Below, piece by piece: positions 1 through 9,369 of a DNA stretch of 64,000 nucleotides. The stretch comes from Alkalibacter rhizosphaerae (GTDB lineage: Bacteria; Bacillota; Clostridia; Eubacteriales; Alkalibacteraceae). Location: the NCBI RefSeq assembly GCF_017352215.1, contig NZ_CP071444.1, forward strand, positions 62,001 to 126,000, read 5' to 3'. Both the position numbers and the translations under genes were made by a program. The notes below the pieces were generated by a model. It searched no databases, was not told the DNA's origin, and saw nothing but the letters and a program-made list of their open reading frames with translations. Each line of letters starts with the position of its first letter. Positions within the stretch are counted from its first letter, which is position 1.

Positions 1-1426
1 GCAACGTGGGGATGTCCAAATCGTTGGTAGGTTCGTCCAGAAGCAGAACATTAGGTGCCGAAACTAAAATGTGCAATAAATAAAGTCTTCTTTTTTCACC
101 TCCGGAAAGTTTGGAGATGGGGGTGTATTGTTCTGCGGAAGAGAAAAGAAACCGTTCCATCATTTCAGCAGCCGAAATTAGGTTTCCATTGGCTTCTTCC
201 AAGTACTCTGCTGTTTGTCGTATGTAATCGATGGCTCGAATCTTTTCATCAAGTATTGGAACATTTTGTGAAAACAAACCGATATGAACGGTTTCTCCCC
301 GGTCGACGTTGCCCTTATCCGGTGTACGATTGCCGGAGATCAATTCAAAAAGAGTTGTTTTCCCCAATCCGTTTTTACCGATGATCCCGATGCGATCGTC
401 TCTTTGCATAACATAGGAAAAATCATGTACAAAGGTTTTCCCGGAGTAGGATTTGCTGACATGGTCCAGTTCGATGATTTTTTTCCCCAGCCGATGGTGG
501 GGGCTATCCATGGTTAGCCCGGTTTCCTTGTCATTCGATAATTCGCTTTCCAAAGAAGCAAAACGCTGGATCCGTGCTTTTTGTTTGGTGGTCCTGGCTT
601 TAGCGCCTTGCCGCATCCATTCCAGTTCCTTTTTATACAAGCTTGTGATTTTTTCGCTGATGGAACGTTCCCGGGCTATGCGTTGTTGCCGATGGTCCAG
701 ATAATAAGCATAATTTCCTTGATAAACATGCAAATTGCCATTTTCCAGTTCAAAAATAGTGTCGGTTACATGATCCAAAAAATATCGGTCATGTGTTATG
801 ACCACCAAGCTGCCTTTTCGATTGTTAAGATTAGATTCCAGCCAATCGATCATGTCGCTGTCCATATGGTTGGTAGGTTCGTCCAAAAGTAAAAGGTCGC
901 AGGGGTTGACCAATGCTGCAGCCAAAGCAACTCTCTTTTGCTGGCCACCGGAAAGGGTGCCCATTTTTTTTGAAAAATCATCGATCCCCAATTTGGTCAA
1001 AACTGTCTTGATCTGACTTTCCAACGCCCATGCATCGGAAGCATCCATCTCGTGGGTCAGAGTGGTCGCCCTGGATTGCAGTGTCGGGTTGTTCGGGTCT
1101 TTTGCCAATGCTGAAATGGATGCTTCATAATCTCGGATCCGATTCATTTCCTTTGTATCGGTCAGGAATATTTGCTCCAAAATACTGCAATCATCGATGA
1201 TTTCTGGTTCTTGGGGTAGATAACCGATGATCAATTTATTGCTTTTTACGATATTACCGCCAACTGAAGTTTCTTTTTCCGCCAAAATCTTCAGAAGGGT
1301 CGATTTACCCGTTCCATTTCGACCGATCAACCCGATTTTCTGATCGTCGATGGAAAAATCCAATGATTGAAACAATGTTTTTTCCCCATGGATCATGGTG
1401 AGTTTTTCCGCTTTAATTAGACTCAT
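1..1426 (-). CDS. ABC-F family ATPase (Uup/YfmR-like), 3' end cut by window edge
   Basis: About 475 codons are visible and the carboxyl end lies outside the window. ABC-F proteins are soluble twin-ATPase translation factors that act on the ribosome and have no membrane domain. Both nucleotide-binding domains can be read on the minus strand: a first Walker A GRNGTGKSTL near residue 35, signature LSGGQQKR, and Walker B LLLLDEPTNHMD; then a second Walker A GKNGLGKTT, signature LSGGEKRR and LLLDEPTNDLDI. The NDLDI form of the second Walker B fits the Uup/YfmR branch better than EttA or antibiotic-resistance ABC-F proteins, but the end that would settle this is missing. The ATG at 1424-1426 overlaps the end of the upstream DUF2254 gene by 14 bp, so the two are probably cotranscribed. 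Confidence 0.9.
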   Translation of the reverse strand, partial: MSLIKAEKLTMIHGEKTLFQSLDFSIDDQKIGLIGRNGTGKSTLLKILAEKETSVGGNIVKSNKLIIGYLPQEPEIIDDCSILEQIFLTDTKEMNRIRDYEASISALAKDPNNPTLQSRATTLTHEMDASDAWALESQIKTVLTKLGIDDFSKKMGTLSGGQQKRVALAAALVNPCDLLLLDEPTNHMDSDMIDWLESNLNNRKGSLVVITHDRYFLDHVTDTIFELENGNLHVYQGNYAYYLDHRQQRIARERSISEKITSLYKKELEWMRQGAKARTTKQKARIQRFASLESELSNDKETGLTMDSPHHRLGKKIIELDHVSKSYSGKTFVHDFSYVMQRDDRIGIIGKNGLGKTTLFELISGNRTPDKGNVDRGETVHIGLFSQNVPILDEKIRAIDYIRQTAEYLEEANGNLISAAEMMERFLFSSAEQYTPISKLSGGEKRRLYLLHILVSAPNVLLLDEPTNDLDIPTL

Positions 1427-2741
1427 TTTTTCCTCTTTCTTCGACACGTTTCAGATTGGCCAAAACTTGAATATCATACAAGTGATTTTCCAATCGCTTC
1501 TGATCGTAGGGATGTTTGTGAAAATCACTTACTTTATCGAACACATAACTGCTGAATATTTGAACGTGTTTACCGTTTGCCGGAGAGCAGGAACGCAAAA
1601 TGGTTTTTAAGGATTCAAATACCGCATTGATGACACTCAAATCCGATTTTCCATAATGGACGATTTGCTGATAGGTATCGAATAGTGCGTGAGGAAGATG
1701 AAATTCCTCGTAGACGATCCGACCTGGTGATTCTTCTTTGTGGAGTACCGAATACATTCCCTCCGATTCCGAAATTCGAGCCATAAGCACGCCAATGAAT
1801 CGTATGCAGTGTATGGCGGTATTGGGATCATTGATGCCGGGTGATATGGCACGTAGAGCGATCTCCACGATTTTCTGTACGGTGAAGGTATAGTCGCTGA
1901 TCACCATTTTTTCGTTGGCGAAGGTAAAACAATTCTCGATTCGTTTGTCCAATTTATTCGGAAGGGTTTCTTGATTCCAATAATACACGCTGAACAGTGG
2001 CATGTTTTCCGAAACAAAGGTTCCAATCTTGGTGTGGATGACGATCGTGCAATCCACTTCGGATATCATTTCCAACATGGAGTGGAAATTGATCAATTCC
2101 AAATAGCCGTATTCGGAGGTATGGACCGTATAATGGGATGGATAGGATTCTGTGGAAAAATAAGATGTTGTCTCGTGCTTGTCCCGAAACTCCAGTGTTT
2201 CTTCGATCAATTCCATGGATTCTAAAAACAAGCGAGTGATCAATTTAGATGCTTGGATGGATGAAGACACGGAAAATACAAAAAGAATGAAATAGGCAAT
2301 GCATACGATGGAATAAACCACCGCCACTGTGGCGGAAAGGACCAATTGATTCTGAACGGTGGTTCTCATAAACAACAGGGTCGTTATGCAGTAAAAAAAC
2401 CCTCCGGTGAATATTCCGAGAACTTTCATGGAGATTCGATCCGTCAAAAAATTTTCCACGACCCTTGGTGAAAAATTGGAAGAATACGTGGTCAGAACCA
2501 CCATAATGGTGGAAAAGGTAAAGGTGGTGATCGTCAATAGGGCGCCAGCCAGGGTTCCCAGGATCGTTTTTGCCAAATCGATGCCTGTGAGAAAGAAACC
2601 TGGAATATACTGGATCAATGGAAGAATCCGGGAATCGATCAACAAGATCAACATTGCAAGCAATAGAGAAAAAAACAGATATTTGCTCAGAAAGAGCCAG
2701 ACCTTGTTGTTTTCGTAAAGTACGCGAATCTTTTGGATCAT
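1413..2741 (-). CDS. DUF2254 family membrane protein
   Basis: A 442-residue protein matching the DUF2254 family of predicted membrane proteins, function unknown. Four hydrophobic segments occupy roughly residues 15-170. They are followed by a soluble region that includes the conserved ISPGINDPNTAIHCI stretch near residue 300, which is the best family marker. The start is supported by an AAGGCAGGTGG ribosome site and by an extended -10 (TGC-TATAAT) just upstream on the minus strand near 2775. The 3' end overlaps the ABC-F start by 14 bp. A transport or stress role is sometimes assumed for this family but nothing in the sequence shows it. Confidence 0.8.
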   Translation of the reverse strand: MIQKIRVLYENNKVWLFLSKYLFFSLLLAMLILLIDSRILPLIQYIPGFFLTGIDLAKTILGTLAGALLTITTFTFSTIMVVLTTYSSNFSPRVVENFLTDRISMKVLGIFTGGFFYCITTLLFMRTTVQNQLVLSATVAVVYSIVCIAYFILFVFSVSSSIQASKLITRLFLESMELIEETLEFRDKHETTSYFSTESYPSHYTVHTSEYGYLELINFHSMLEMISEVDCTIVIHTKIGTFVSENMPLFSVYYWNQETLPNKLDKRIENCFTFANEKMVISDYTFTVQKIVEIALRAISPGINDPNTAIHCIRFIGVLMARISESEGMYSVLHKEESPGRIVYEEFHLPHALFDTYQQIVHYGKSDLSVINAVFESLKTILRSCSPANGKHVQIFSSYVFDKVSDFHKHPYDQKRLENHLYDIQVLANLKRVEERGKNESN

Positions 2742-2822
2742 GGACTATCCACCTGCCTTCTATTTGTATATAATTATTATAGCATGTCAAATACAATGTT
2801 GGGGAAAGAGAGTGGTCCATCC

Positions 2823-3776
2823 ATGAGATCCTGGAAAAAAATAGTTGTATTTCTGTTACTCTTCTTGCAGGTGTTTCCTTTTTTCATTCCTTTAAAAAAC
2901 AAGGAATCCATACCTGAAAAACCGTACTACAACAGTTATTTTTATGAAGGAGAGGGAACGTCCATCCATTGGAGGCTTTATGATTCTTTTAAAAATCGAG
3001 GAAACGTGCTGATGATCCACGGACTGGGAGGATCCACCTATTCCTGGGAACAGACGGCACAACGCTTGCAGCAGGAAGGATTTGACGTTGTTGCTGTAGA
3101 TCTGCCAGGTTTCGGATACAGCGAACGTACCCTGGATTTTGTTCATACCCAGCAAAACCGGGGAGAGCTATTGTGGAATGTTCTGGATCATGTGAAAGAG
3201 GACTATTCGGATCAACTTTACGGGGATCACTGGATTTTGATCGGTCACTCCATGGGAGGAGGAACGGCAACGGCCATGGCTTTGACACGTCAAGATCAGA
3301 CAGACGTGGTGATATTGGCTGCAGGTGCCTTGTTTGACAATGGAAGGACCATGTCAAAAGTTTTCTATTATCCGCCTGCAGGGAAGTGGATGGAAGTTTT
3401 TCTGGATCGCTTTGGATGGGATGAAAATCGCATAGCAGGAATCCTGGAATCTGCCAATGGACAACCTGTATTGGATGGTCAGGTCGAAGGATATCTCCAA
3501 CCTTTGAAAATAAAAAACACAGGTGCCTCTTTAGTGCAGATGGTCAAAACTTCAAAATCTTTGGAAGATGAGGAGTTGAGAGCACTACAGGTGCCTGTAT
3601 ATGGGATTTGGGGCGATCAGGATGACTGGGTAGCTGAAATCGAAACGGAACGGATCCGATTATTGATCCCTCAAGCCCGATTTGCGGTGATACCAGGTGC
3701 CGGGCATTTGGCCATGGAAACACACCCGGAAGCATTTCAAAAACATTTGCTTCAATTTCTCTCCACCCTTGAATAG
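2823..3776 (+). CDS. Membrane-anchored alpha/beta hydrolase
   Basis: A 317-residue alpha/beta-hydrolase. A single hydrophobic amino-terminal segment (residues 5-22) is an uncleaved anchor or signal peptide, so the enzyme probably faces outside. The oxyanion motif HGLGGSTYSW, nucleophile elbow GHSMGGG, acid loop WGDQDDW and final GAGHLAME supply the Ser-Asp-His triad. The substrate cannot be read; esterase, lipase or C-C hydrolase are all possible. I chose the ATG at 2823, preceded by GGGGAAAGAGAG, over in-frame ATGs 30 and 9 codons upstream because those lack a ribosome site and run into the divergent promoter region. The last 25 bp overlap the convergent CLC gene. Confidence 0.85.
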   Translation: MRSWKKIVVFLLLFLQVFPFFIPLKNKESIPEKPYYNSYFYEGEGTSIHWRLYDSFKNRGNVLMIHGLGGSTYSWEQTAQRLQQEGFDVVAVDLPGFGYSERTLDFVHTQQNRGELLWNVLDHVKEDYSDQLYGDHWILIGHSMGGGTATAMALTRQDQTDVVILAAGALFDNGRTMSKVFYYPPAGKWMEVFLDRFGWDENRIAGILESANGQPVLDGQVEGYLQPLKIKNTGASLVQMVKTSKSLEDEELRALQVPVYGIWGDQDDWVAEIETERIRLLIPQARFAVIPGAGHLAMETHPEAFQKHLLQFLSTLE

Positions 3777-4975
3777 ACCTTTCGGATCTGAGTCGTGAAT
3801 ACACTGGATCTTCGAACCAAAATATGGCTGACTGCGATCACGATCAGTCCCGGAACCAGCATTTGAAAGCCGAAAAGTTCCAGACAAAGAGCCAAGGCAG
3901 ATAAAGGAGCATTGGTGGCGGCTGCAAAAAAGCCGACCATTCCAAGTTCAGCAAACAACCCGACAACACCCTGGATCATTTGTGCGTACAAGCTGCCGGC
4001 AGTGGAACCGATGATAAAGATGGGTGCCAAGATACCACCCTTGCCACCACTGGCAAAGGTGATGGATGTAGCCAACATCTTTAAATACGGCATGGGAGCG
4101 AATTGGGCTTCTCCCGACAAAGATCGATATAGCAACGGTTGGCTCAGACCCAGCATATCGTTTTTCCCAGTGAAAAGGACGAGTAAAATCAGAACGACCC
4201 CACCGGCTATCGCTTTCTTTTGTTTGGTTGGAAATAACTTTAGGACCGTTCGATCCACCGTCTTAACGATACCTATAAAAATAAAGGCCTGGGCAGCCAA
4301 AAATATCCCGAAGAGAACCAATAGAAAAATCAGGTGCAGATCGATCTCCAAAGAACCAACTTGAAATACGGACATAGGTTCAAATCCCAAGGTCCTCATG
4401 GCAAGGATACCACTAAAGGAAGCCAGCAGCGAGGGCAGCAAACGTTTGTAGGTATCGCCATGGGTCCAAAGGATCTTGTTGGCAAAAACCGCACCAAAAA
4501 ATGGGGTGCCAAAAACAGCGGTAAACCCACCGCTGATCCCGCAAAGGATCAATACTTCCTGTTGGAATGGAGTAAAAAGACCAGGTTTGATTCGTAGAAG
4601 TCCGTTGCTGATCCCTGCACCGATCTGGGCACTGGGACCGGCCTTGCCAACAGAACCGCCAAGCAGCGCCGTTACGACAAAAGCACCCAGCCGATAGGGT
4701 AGGGTTTGCAGCGTCACATTTCCCCGACTTTGGTGTAGCATATCCATAATTTTTTCATTGTTTAAAGAATCTTTTTCCTGGCAGCGGGATACGATGTGTT
4801 GACTTGCAAGAAAAGCAAGGGGCAACAAGAGATAATAGGGTCCCAGTAGCTGGATCCTAGCGCTTAGTTCCAAAATTCCCTTTATAAAAAGATAAGCGAT
4901 AGAACTGGACAATGCACCGGTCAAAGGGATCATAAAAAGCAGCAATAATCTTGTTTTAACGTGTTTTGTGTTCAT
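3752..4975 (-). CDS. CLC family chloride channel/transporter without gating glutamate
   Basis: A 407-residue polytopic protein of the CLC superfamily, shorter than typical antiporters and lacking cytoplasmic CBS domains. Family landmarks are GSVGKAGPSAQIGA (residues 107-120, equivalent to GxxGREGPxxQxG), GTPFFGAVF (156-164), SGGKGGILAPIFIIG (equivalent to GxFxP) and TNAPLSALALCLELFG. In the first motif the external gating glutamate is Ala112. By alignment the internal proton-path glutamate position is Ile168, preceded by Lys167. Antiporters of the CLC-ec1 type need both glutamates for proton coupling, so this one is inferred to be uncoupled or channel-like. A GGAAAGGAGG ribosome site precedes the ATG. 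It is convergent with the hydrolase and divergent from UPF0316. Confidence 0.85.
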   Translation of the reverse strand: MNTKHVKTRLLLLFMIPLTGALSSSIAYLFIKGILELSARIQLLGPYYLLLPLAFLASQHIVSRCQEKDSLNNEKIMDMLHQSRGNVTLQTLPYRLGAFVVTALLGGSVGKAGPSAQIGAGISNGLLRIKPGLFTPFQQEVLILCGISGGFTAVFGTPFFGAVFANKILWTHGDTYKRLLPSLLASFSGILAMRTLGFEPMSVFQVGSLEIDLHLIFLLVLFGIFLAAQAFIFIGIVKTVDRTVLKLFPTKQKKAIAGGVVLILLVLFTGKNDMLGLSQPLLYRSLSGEAQFAPMPYLKMLATSITFASGGKGGILAPIFIIGSTAGSLYAQMIQGVVGLFAELGMVGFFAAATNAPLSALALCLELFGFQMLVPGLIVIAVSHILVRRSSVFTTQIRKVYSRVERN

Positions 4976-5112
4976 AGGTCCTCCTTTCCGTCATTCTTTT
5001 TTCTTCCATTATTCAATTATGACATCATTTATGATAACATACAACTATGACCTTTTTTCTCGATTATTGAGACAGAAGGCCCATGACAGCAAGGAAAGGA
5101 AGTAGATAAATT

Positions 5113-5724
5113 TTGAAGGAAATATTGTTGATTATTTTATTGCAACTGATTTATGTGCCGGTATTCACACTGAGAACTCTGTTTTTGGTGAAAAATAGAA
5201 TTTCAATCGCAGCAGTATTGGGCTTTGTTGAATCATTGGTGTATGTATTCGGATTAGCGCTGGTTTTCAGTGGAGACCAAGGCGCTCTAGCCATGTTTGT
5301 TTACGCGGCTGGATTTGGTGTGGGGATCCTCATTGGAGGCTTCATTGAAAATAAAATGGCCATCGGCTACAACAGCTTTATAGTAAATTTGATGAATCGG
5401 GATGAAAAGCTGATCGATACCCTGCGCCTGGAAGGATTTGGGGTAACCGTTTATCAGGGAGAAGGCAGGGACAGTACCCGTTATCGACTGGAGATCTTGA
5501 CGAAACGAAACAGAGAAGACGAATTGCTGGGCATCGTGGAAAAATTCGAACCGGGTGCTTTCATCATATCCTATGAGCCTCGAAAGTTCAGGGGAGGATT
5601 CATGGTGAATTCCATGAAACGTCGGAGAGCATCCTTTTTAAAAAGCAAGGAGAAAAAAGATAAATTACAATCGGAAGACTGTAATTATGAAATGAGAGAT
5701 AAAAGTTGCAATAAGGAGGAGTAA
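5113..5724 (+). CDS. UPF0316 (DUF5698/DUF2179) membrane protein, YebE-like
   Basis: A 203-residue protein with three predicted membrane helices in residues 1-85 followed by a soluble DUF2179 domain (about 95-165), the architecture of the UPF0316 family. The stretch RTLFLVKNR is typical. The molecular role is unknown. The start is TTG with GGAAAGGAAG about 10 bp upstream; no ATG is available in a suitable place. The tail (after residue 170) is lysine-rich and probably disordered. It begins a same-strand run: the MFS gene starts one base after its stop, so the two are almost certainly cotranscribed. Confidence 0.8.
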   Translation: MKEILLIILLQLIYVPVFTLRTLFLVKNRISIAAVLGFVESLVYVFGLALVFSGDQGALAMFVYAAGFGVGILIGGFIENKMAIGYNSFIVNLMNRDEKLIDTLRLEGFGVTVYQGEGRDSTRYRLEILTKRNREDELLGIVEKFEPGAFIISYEPRKFRGGFMVNSMKRRRASFLKSKEKKDKLQSEDCNYEMRDKSCNKEE

Positions 5725-5725
5725 G

Positions 5726-7108
5726 ATGGTTTCCGATGACAACAAACGACGATTTGTCTTGTTTACGACCCTATTGGGATCCTTTTGGAGCGCATATATC
5801 ATTACATCGGTCAATGTAGCCATACCTTCCATCTCCAAAGAATTTGCTTCTTCTGCAACCTACACCAGTTGGATCCTCACTTCATCCCTGCTGGTGACTT
5901 CCATGATCGTGTTGCCGGTCGGTCGACTCAGCGATGTGATCGGTCGGAAAAAGACATTGTTTTATGGTATGTTGAATATGACGATCACTACTTTTTTATG
6001 TGGTCTGTCCACATCCGTTACCATGATGATCGTGTTACGGGGCATTCAGGGGATCGGCAGCGCCATGGTTGCAACGACACTCATCTCTATCATAAGTGGT
6101 GCATTTCCAGGAAATCGCAGGGGTAAGGCCTTGGGGATCAACGTTGCATTTACTTATCTGGGTTTGTCGGCAGGACCTTTTATCGGTGGATGGCTCGTGG
6201 AACAGTTTGGATGGCGCGGCATCTATTATTTCAGTTTTCCCGTGGGGATCTTGTTATTGTTTTTGATCCATCGGATCGACCAGGAATGGAAGTCCAATGA
6301 ACCTCTGCGTATTGATCACAAAGGTGCTTGGATCTACGCTATTGGCATATTGGCCATTATTTGGGGGCTGAGCAATTTGAAAGGATACCCGGTAGCGCCT
6401 TTCATTTTTGTTGGGGGTCTGCTGATGATCTTTTACTTTGGACGATATGAGTCTCGAATCAAGGAACCTCTTATTGATGTAAGAACCTTGAAATCGAATC
6501 GTGTATTGATTTTTTCCACCTTGGCATCTTTTATCAACTACAGTTCCACTTATGCCATCAGTTTTATGATGAGCATGTATCTTCAATATGTAAAAGGGTT
6601 CGATCCAGGATTTACGGGGACGATATTGTTGATCCAACCGGCATTGCAGGCGACGTTTTCACCCTTTGCAGGATTTCTGTCTGATCGTGTAGACCCCAGG
6701 TACGTGGCTTCCTCCGGTATGGGATTGATCGCTGCCAGTTTGTTTTTTCTAAGCGGCTTCGACCAGAACACGGCCGTTTGGCAGATGCTGCTTCTGCTGG
6801 GTCTGATCGGTATTGGATTTGCACTTTTCAGCGCACCCAACACCAACTCCATCATGAGTTCCATGGACCGCAACCAATATGGTATTGCCAGCGGGATCCT
6901 GAGCACGGCGCGAACCGTTGGCCAGTCTTTCAGCATGGCGGTGACGGGCCTGATCGTATCGTTGTATGTACGGTCAGAAACCGTCACTACAACCAACTTT
7001 GCTGCATTTTCTCAAAGTTTTCGTGTTACATTTGTTCTTTTTTCGATATTCTGCATCATCGGTGTGATCGCTTCCCTGGCTCGGGGTAGAAAAGATGCAC
7101 AAAACTGA
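5726..7108 (+). CDS. MFS transporter, DHA2 (EmrB/QacA-like) drug exporter
   Basis: A 460-residue major facilitator of the DHA2 type, predicted to span the membrane 14 times and to exchange protons for a lipophilic or cationic compound. The amino end carries NVAIPSISKEF and then PVGRLSDVIGRKK, the conserved motif A loop between helices 2 and 3. A motif C-like run (TYLGLSAGPFIGGWL) lies near residue 145-160 and marks exporters. The ATG has a strong AAGGAGGAG site. No regulator gene is adjacent, so the exported compound cannot be inferred. Together with UPF0316 it heads the run that continues into the c-di-GMP genes. Confidence 0.88.
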   Translation: MVSDDNKRRFVLFTTLLGSFWSAYIITSVNVAIPSISKEFASSATYTSWILTSSLLVTSMIVLPVGRLSDVIGRKKTLFYGMLNMTITTFLCGLSTSVTMMIVLRGIQGIGSAMVATTLISIISGAFPGNRRGKALGINVAFTYLGLSAGPFIGGWLVEQFGWRGIYYFSFPVGILLLFLIHRIDQEWKSNEPLRIDHKGAWIYAIGILAIIWGLSNLKGYPVAPFIFVGGLLMIFYFGRYESRIKEPLIDVRTLKSNRVLIFSTLASFINYSSTYAISFMMSMYLQYVKGFDPGFTGTILLIQPALQATFSPFAGFLSDRVDPRYVASSGMGLIAASLFFLSGFDQNTAVWQMLLLLGLIGIGFALFSAPNTNSIMSSMDRNQYGIASGILSTARTVGQSFSMAVTGLIVSLYVRSETVTTTNFAAFSQSFRVTFVLFSIFCIIGVIASLARGRKDAQN

Positions 7109-7143
7109 TTTTCACCGGCTCGAACCTGCGAAAGGATGAGATT

Positions 7144-9330
7144 ATGATCGATCAGACCAAGGCTATGAAAGAACGGAAATTCTACAAGGATTTTTTTGAC
7201 AACAGCAGTGAATTGATCCATAGCATGGATTCAGAAGGTCGTTTTTTGCAAGTCAACAAGGCCTGGAAAAATGCATTGGGATATAGTGATATGGAACTGA
7301 AGGAATTGACACTGTGGGACTTGTTGCGTCCGGATACCGTTGAGCAACATCAGTCGCGCTTTCAAGAAGTGGTGGCAGGTGCCGAATTCCCAGAAAATGT
7401 ACTGATCCTGCGGACAAAAAACGGGGAGTATCTGGAACTACAGGGCAGTTCCAGATCCGTCTTTGACGATCATGAAAATTTCATATGCACACAAGGGATC
7501 TTTCATGATGTGACCATGGAACGAAAAAAACAGCGGGAAATGAAGCAGGCATTGAATCGGCTGCGTGCTTTGTTGATCCAAAGTCCCAGCGGCATCATTC
7601 TTTTTGATGAAAAGGGGACCTGTCTGGAAATCTCCGATTCTGTAGCGGAACTGTTTGGAAAGAACAAAAATGAGATCATCGGGAAAACCTACGAAACAGT
7701 GATGCCAAGTGAAGCGGTCCACTATTTTCAACAAGTCGTACAGCAGCTGCGTGAGATCGAAGAACCTATTGTACAGCAAAACTCGGTGGAGATCGGCGAT
7801 AAAAACAGATTCCTTGAAAGTCGTCTATTTCGCGTCTCTGCCAGTGAGAACGGTGGTTTCATTTTTGGTTGCATCATCCATGACATAACAGAACAAAAGG
7901 AACTGGAAGAAACCTTGTATAAGGAAAAAGAGCTTTTTCGTACGACCCTCATGTCTGTTGGAGACGGGATCATATCCACTGATGAAATGGGAACAGTGTT
8001 GATGATGAATCCAATTGCGGAAAAACTGACAGGTTGGTCCAGCAGGGAAGGGGAAGGACTACCTTTAGAGGATGTTTTTAAAATTCTGGATGACGATGGA
8101 AATCCGATCCAGGACGATCCTGCTAAACGGGTATTAAAAACAGGGAAGGTCACCAAGTTGCAGCATCATCGGATACTTCTTGCAAACAATGGCGTACAGA
8201 TACCCATCGAAGATGTGGCCGCACCGGTAAAAGACAGACACGGCAACTTGACGGGAGCCGTACTTGTTTTTCGAGATTATCGGGAGAAAGTGGAAAAACA
8301 AAAGCAAATCGAATATTTGAGTTTTCACGACCATATGACGGGATTGTACAACCGAAGATATATAGAAGATGCCTTGCATCGACTGGATACCCCCAGAAAT
8401 TTGCCCCTGACGGTCATGATACTGGATGTCAATGGATTGAAATTGACCAACGACGCATTTGGTCATGAAGCAGGTGATCAATTGTTGATCCATGTGTCGG
8501 ACATTTTGAAAAGTGTCTGTCGTTCCGACGATTTGATTGGACGCATCGGAGGCGATGAATTTTTGATCCTGTTCCCTAACACGGATGAAAAAGCGGCCCG
8601 GCAGATCAAAGACAGGATCAATGCTCAGGCACAAAAAGAGAAACTTGGGCCGGTGATCGTCAGTGTTGCCATCGGATGCGCCGTCAAGACCAAAGAGGAA
8701 GAAAACATCAAATCGATCCAACAACATGCAGACAACAATATGTACCAAGATAAAATCAAACATGGCAAATCCATGAAAACCGGTACGATCCATGCCGCCA
8801 TTCAGGAAATCTACAAACGTTATGACAACGAACAGCGTCATACTATCGAAGTAGCGAATTTGTGCGTTTTGATGGCCCAAAATCTTGGCTTTGAAAGATC
8901 GGAAGTGGAACTGATCAAGAACGCAGCCATGCTCCATGACGTTGGAAAAATACTCATTCCAGAAAAGGTATTGAACAAAGTTACCACCTTTACGAAGGAA
9001 GAATTAGACATGGTCCATCGCCATCCGGAAACCAGTTATCAGATCTTGAAAAGTGTGGACGACTTTGCGTCCATTGCTGAAATCGTTCTTCACCACCATG
9101 AGCGATGGGATGGGAAAGGGTATCCTCAAGGATTAAAAGGGGCGTCCATACCATTGATGTCTCGTGTCATGTCCATAGCCGATGCATACGAAGCCATGAC
9201 ATCGCCGCGAACATACCGAAGGCAGCTTGACAAAGAAGAAGCCGTTGAAGAATTGCGCCGCTGCAAAGGGACCCAGTTTGATCCTGCCTTGGTGGAAGTA
9301 TTCATCGAAAAAGTTTTGCCGCATTTATAA
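7144..9330 (+). CDS. PAS-PAS-PAS-GGDEF-HD-GYP c-di-GMP enzyme
   Basis: A 728-residue soluble protein with three PAS sensor domains (about 15-130, 140-255, 260-385), a GGDEF diguanylate cyclase domain (about 390-550) and a carboxyl-terminal HD-GYP phosphodiesterase domain (about 555-728). The cyclase site is intact (GGDEF at residues 469-473), with an RSDD inhibitory I-site exactly five residues before it. The phosphodiesterase also looks intact: HD at 598-599 within MLHDVGK, then HHHERWDGKGYP with GYP at about 659. So one protein can in principle both make and degrade c-di-GMP, with the balance set by the PAS ligands. There are no membrane segments. It lies 35 bp after the MFS gene and 39 bp before a second diguanylate cyclase gene. 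Confidence 0.93.
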   Translation: MIDQTKAMKERKFYKDFFDNSSELIHSMDSEGRFLQVNKAWKNALGYSDMELKELTLWDLLRPDTVEQHQSRFQEVVAGAEFPENVLILRTKNGEYLELQGSSRSVFDDHENFICTQGIFHDVTMERKKQREMKQALNRLRALLIQSPSGIILFDEKGTCLEISDSVAELFGKNKNEIIGKTYETVMPSEAVHYFQQVVQQLREIEEPIVQQNSVEIGDKNRFLESRLFRVSASENGGFIFGCIIHDITEQKELEETLYKEKELFRTTLMSVGDGIISTDEMGTVLMMNPIAEKLTGWSSREGEGLPLEDVFKILDDDGNPIQDDPAKRVLKTGKVTKLQHHRILLANNGVQIPIEDVAAPVKDRHGNLTGAVLVFRDYREKVEKQKQIEYLSFHDHMTGLYNRRYIEDALHRLDTPRNLPLTVMILDVNGLKLTNDAFGHEAGDQLLIHVSDILKSVCRSDDLIGRIGGDEFLILFPNTDEKAARQIKDRINAQAQKEKLGPVIVSVAIGCAVKTKEEENIKSIQQHADNNMYQDKIKHGKSMKTGTIHAAIQEIYKRYDNEQRHTIEVANLCVLMAQNLGFERSEVELIKNAAMLHDVGKILIPEKVLNKVTTFTKEELDMVHRHPETSYQILKSVDDFASIAEIVLHHHERWDGKGYPQGLKGASIPLMSRVMSIADAYEAMTSPRTYRRQLDKEEAVEELRRCKGTQFDPALVEVFIEKVLPHL

Positions 9331-9369
9331 AAAGAAACGAAAGAATGACAGAAGAGAGGAAAACCATTC

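Noticed and set aside
8134-8937. 267-codon minus-strand frame inside the GGDEF/HD-GYP gene
   Set aside because: The plus-strand gene has intact enzyme motifs throughout; the antisense frame has no recognisable domain or start signals.
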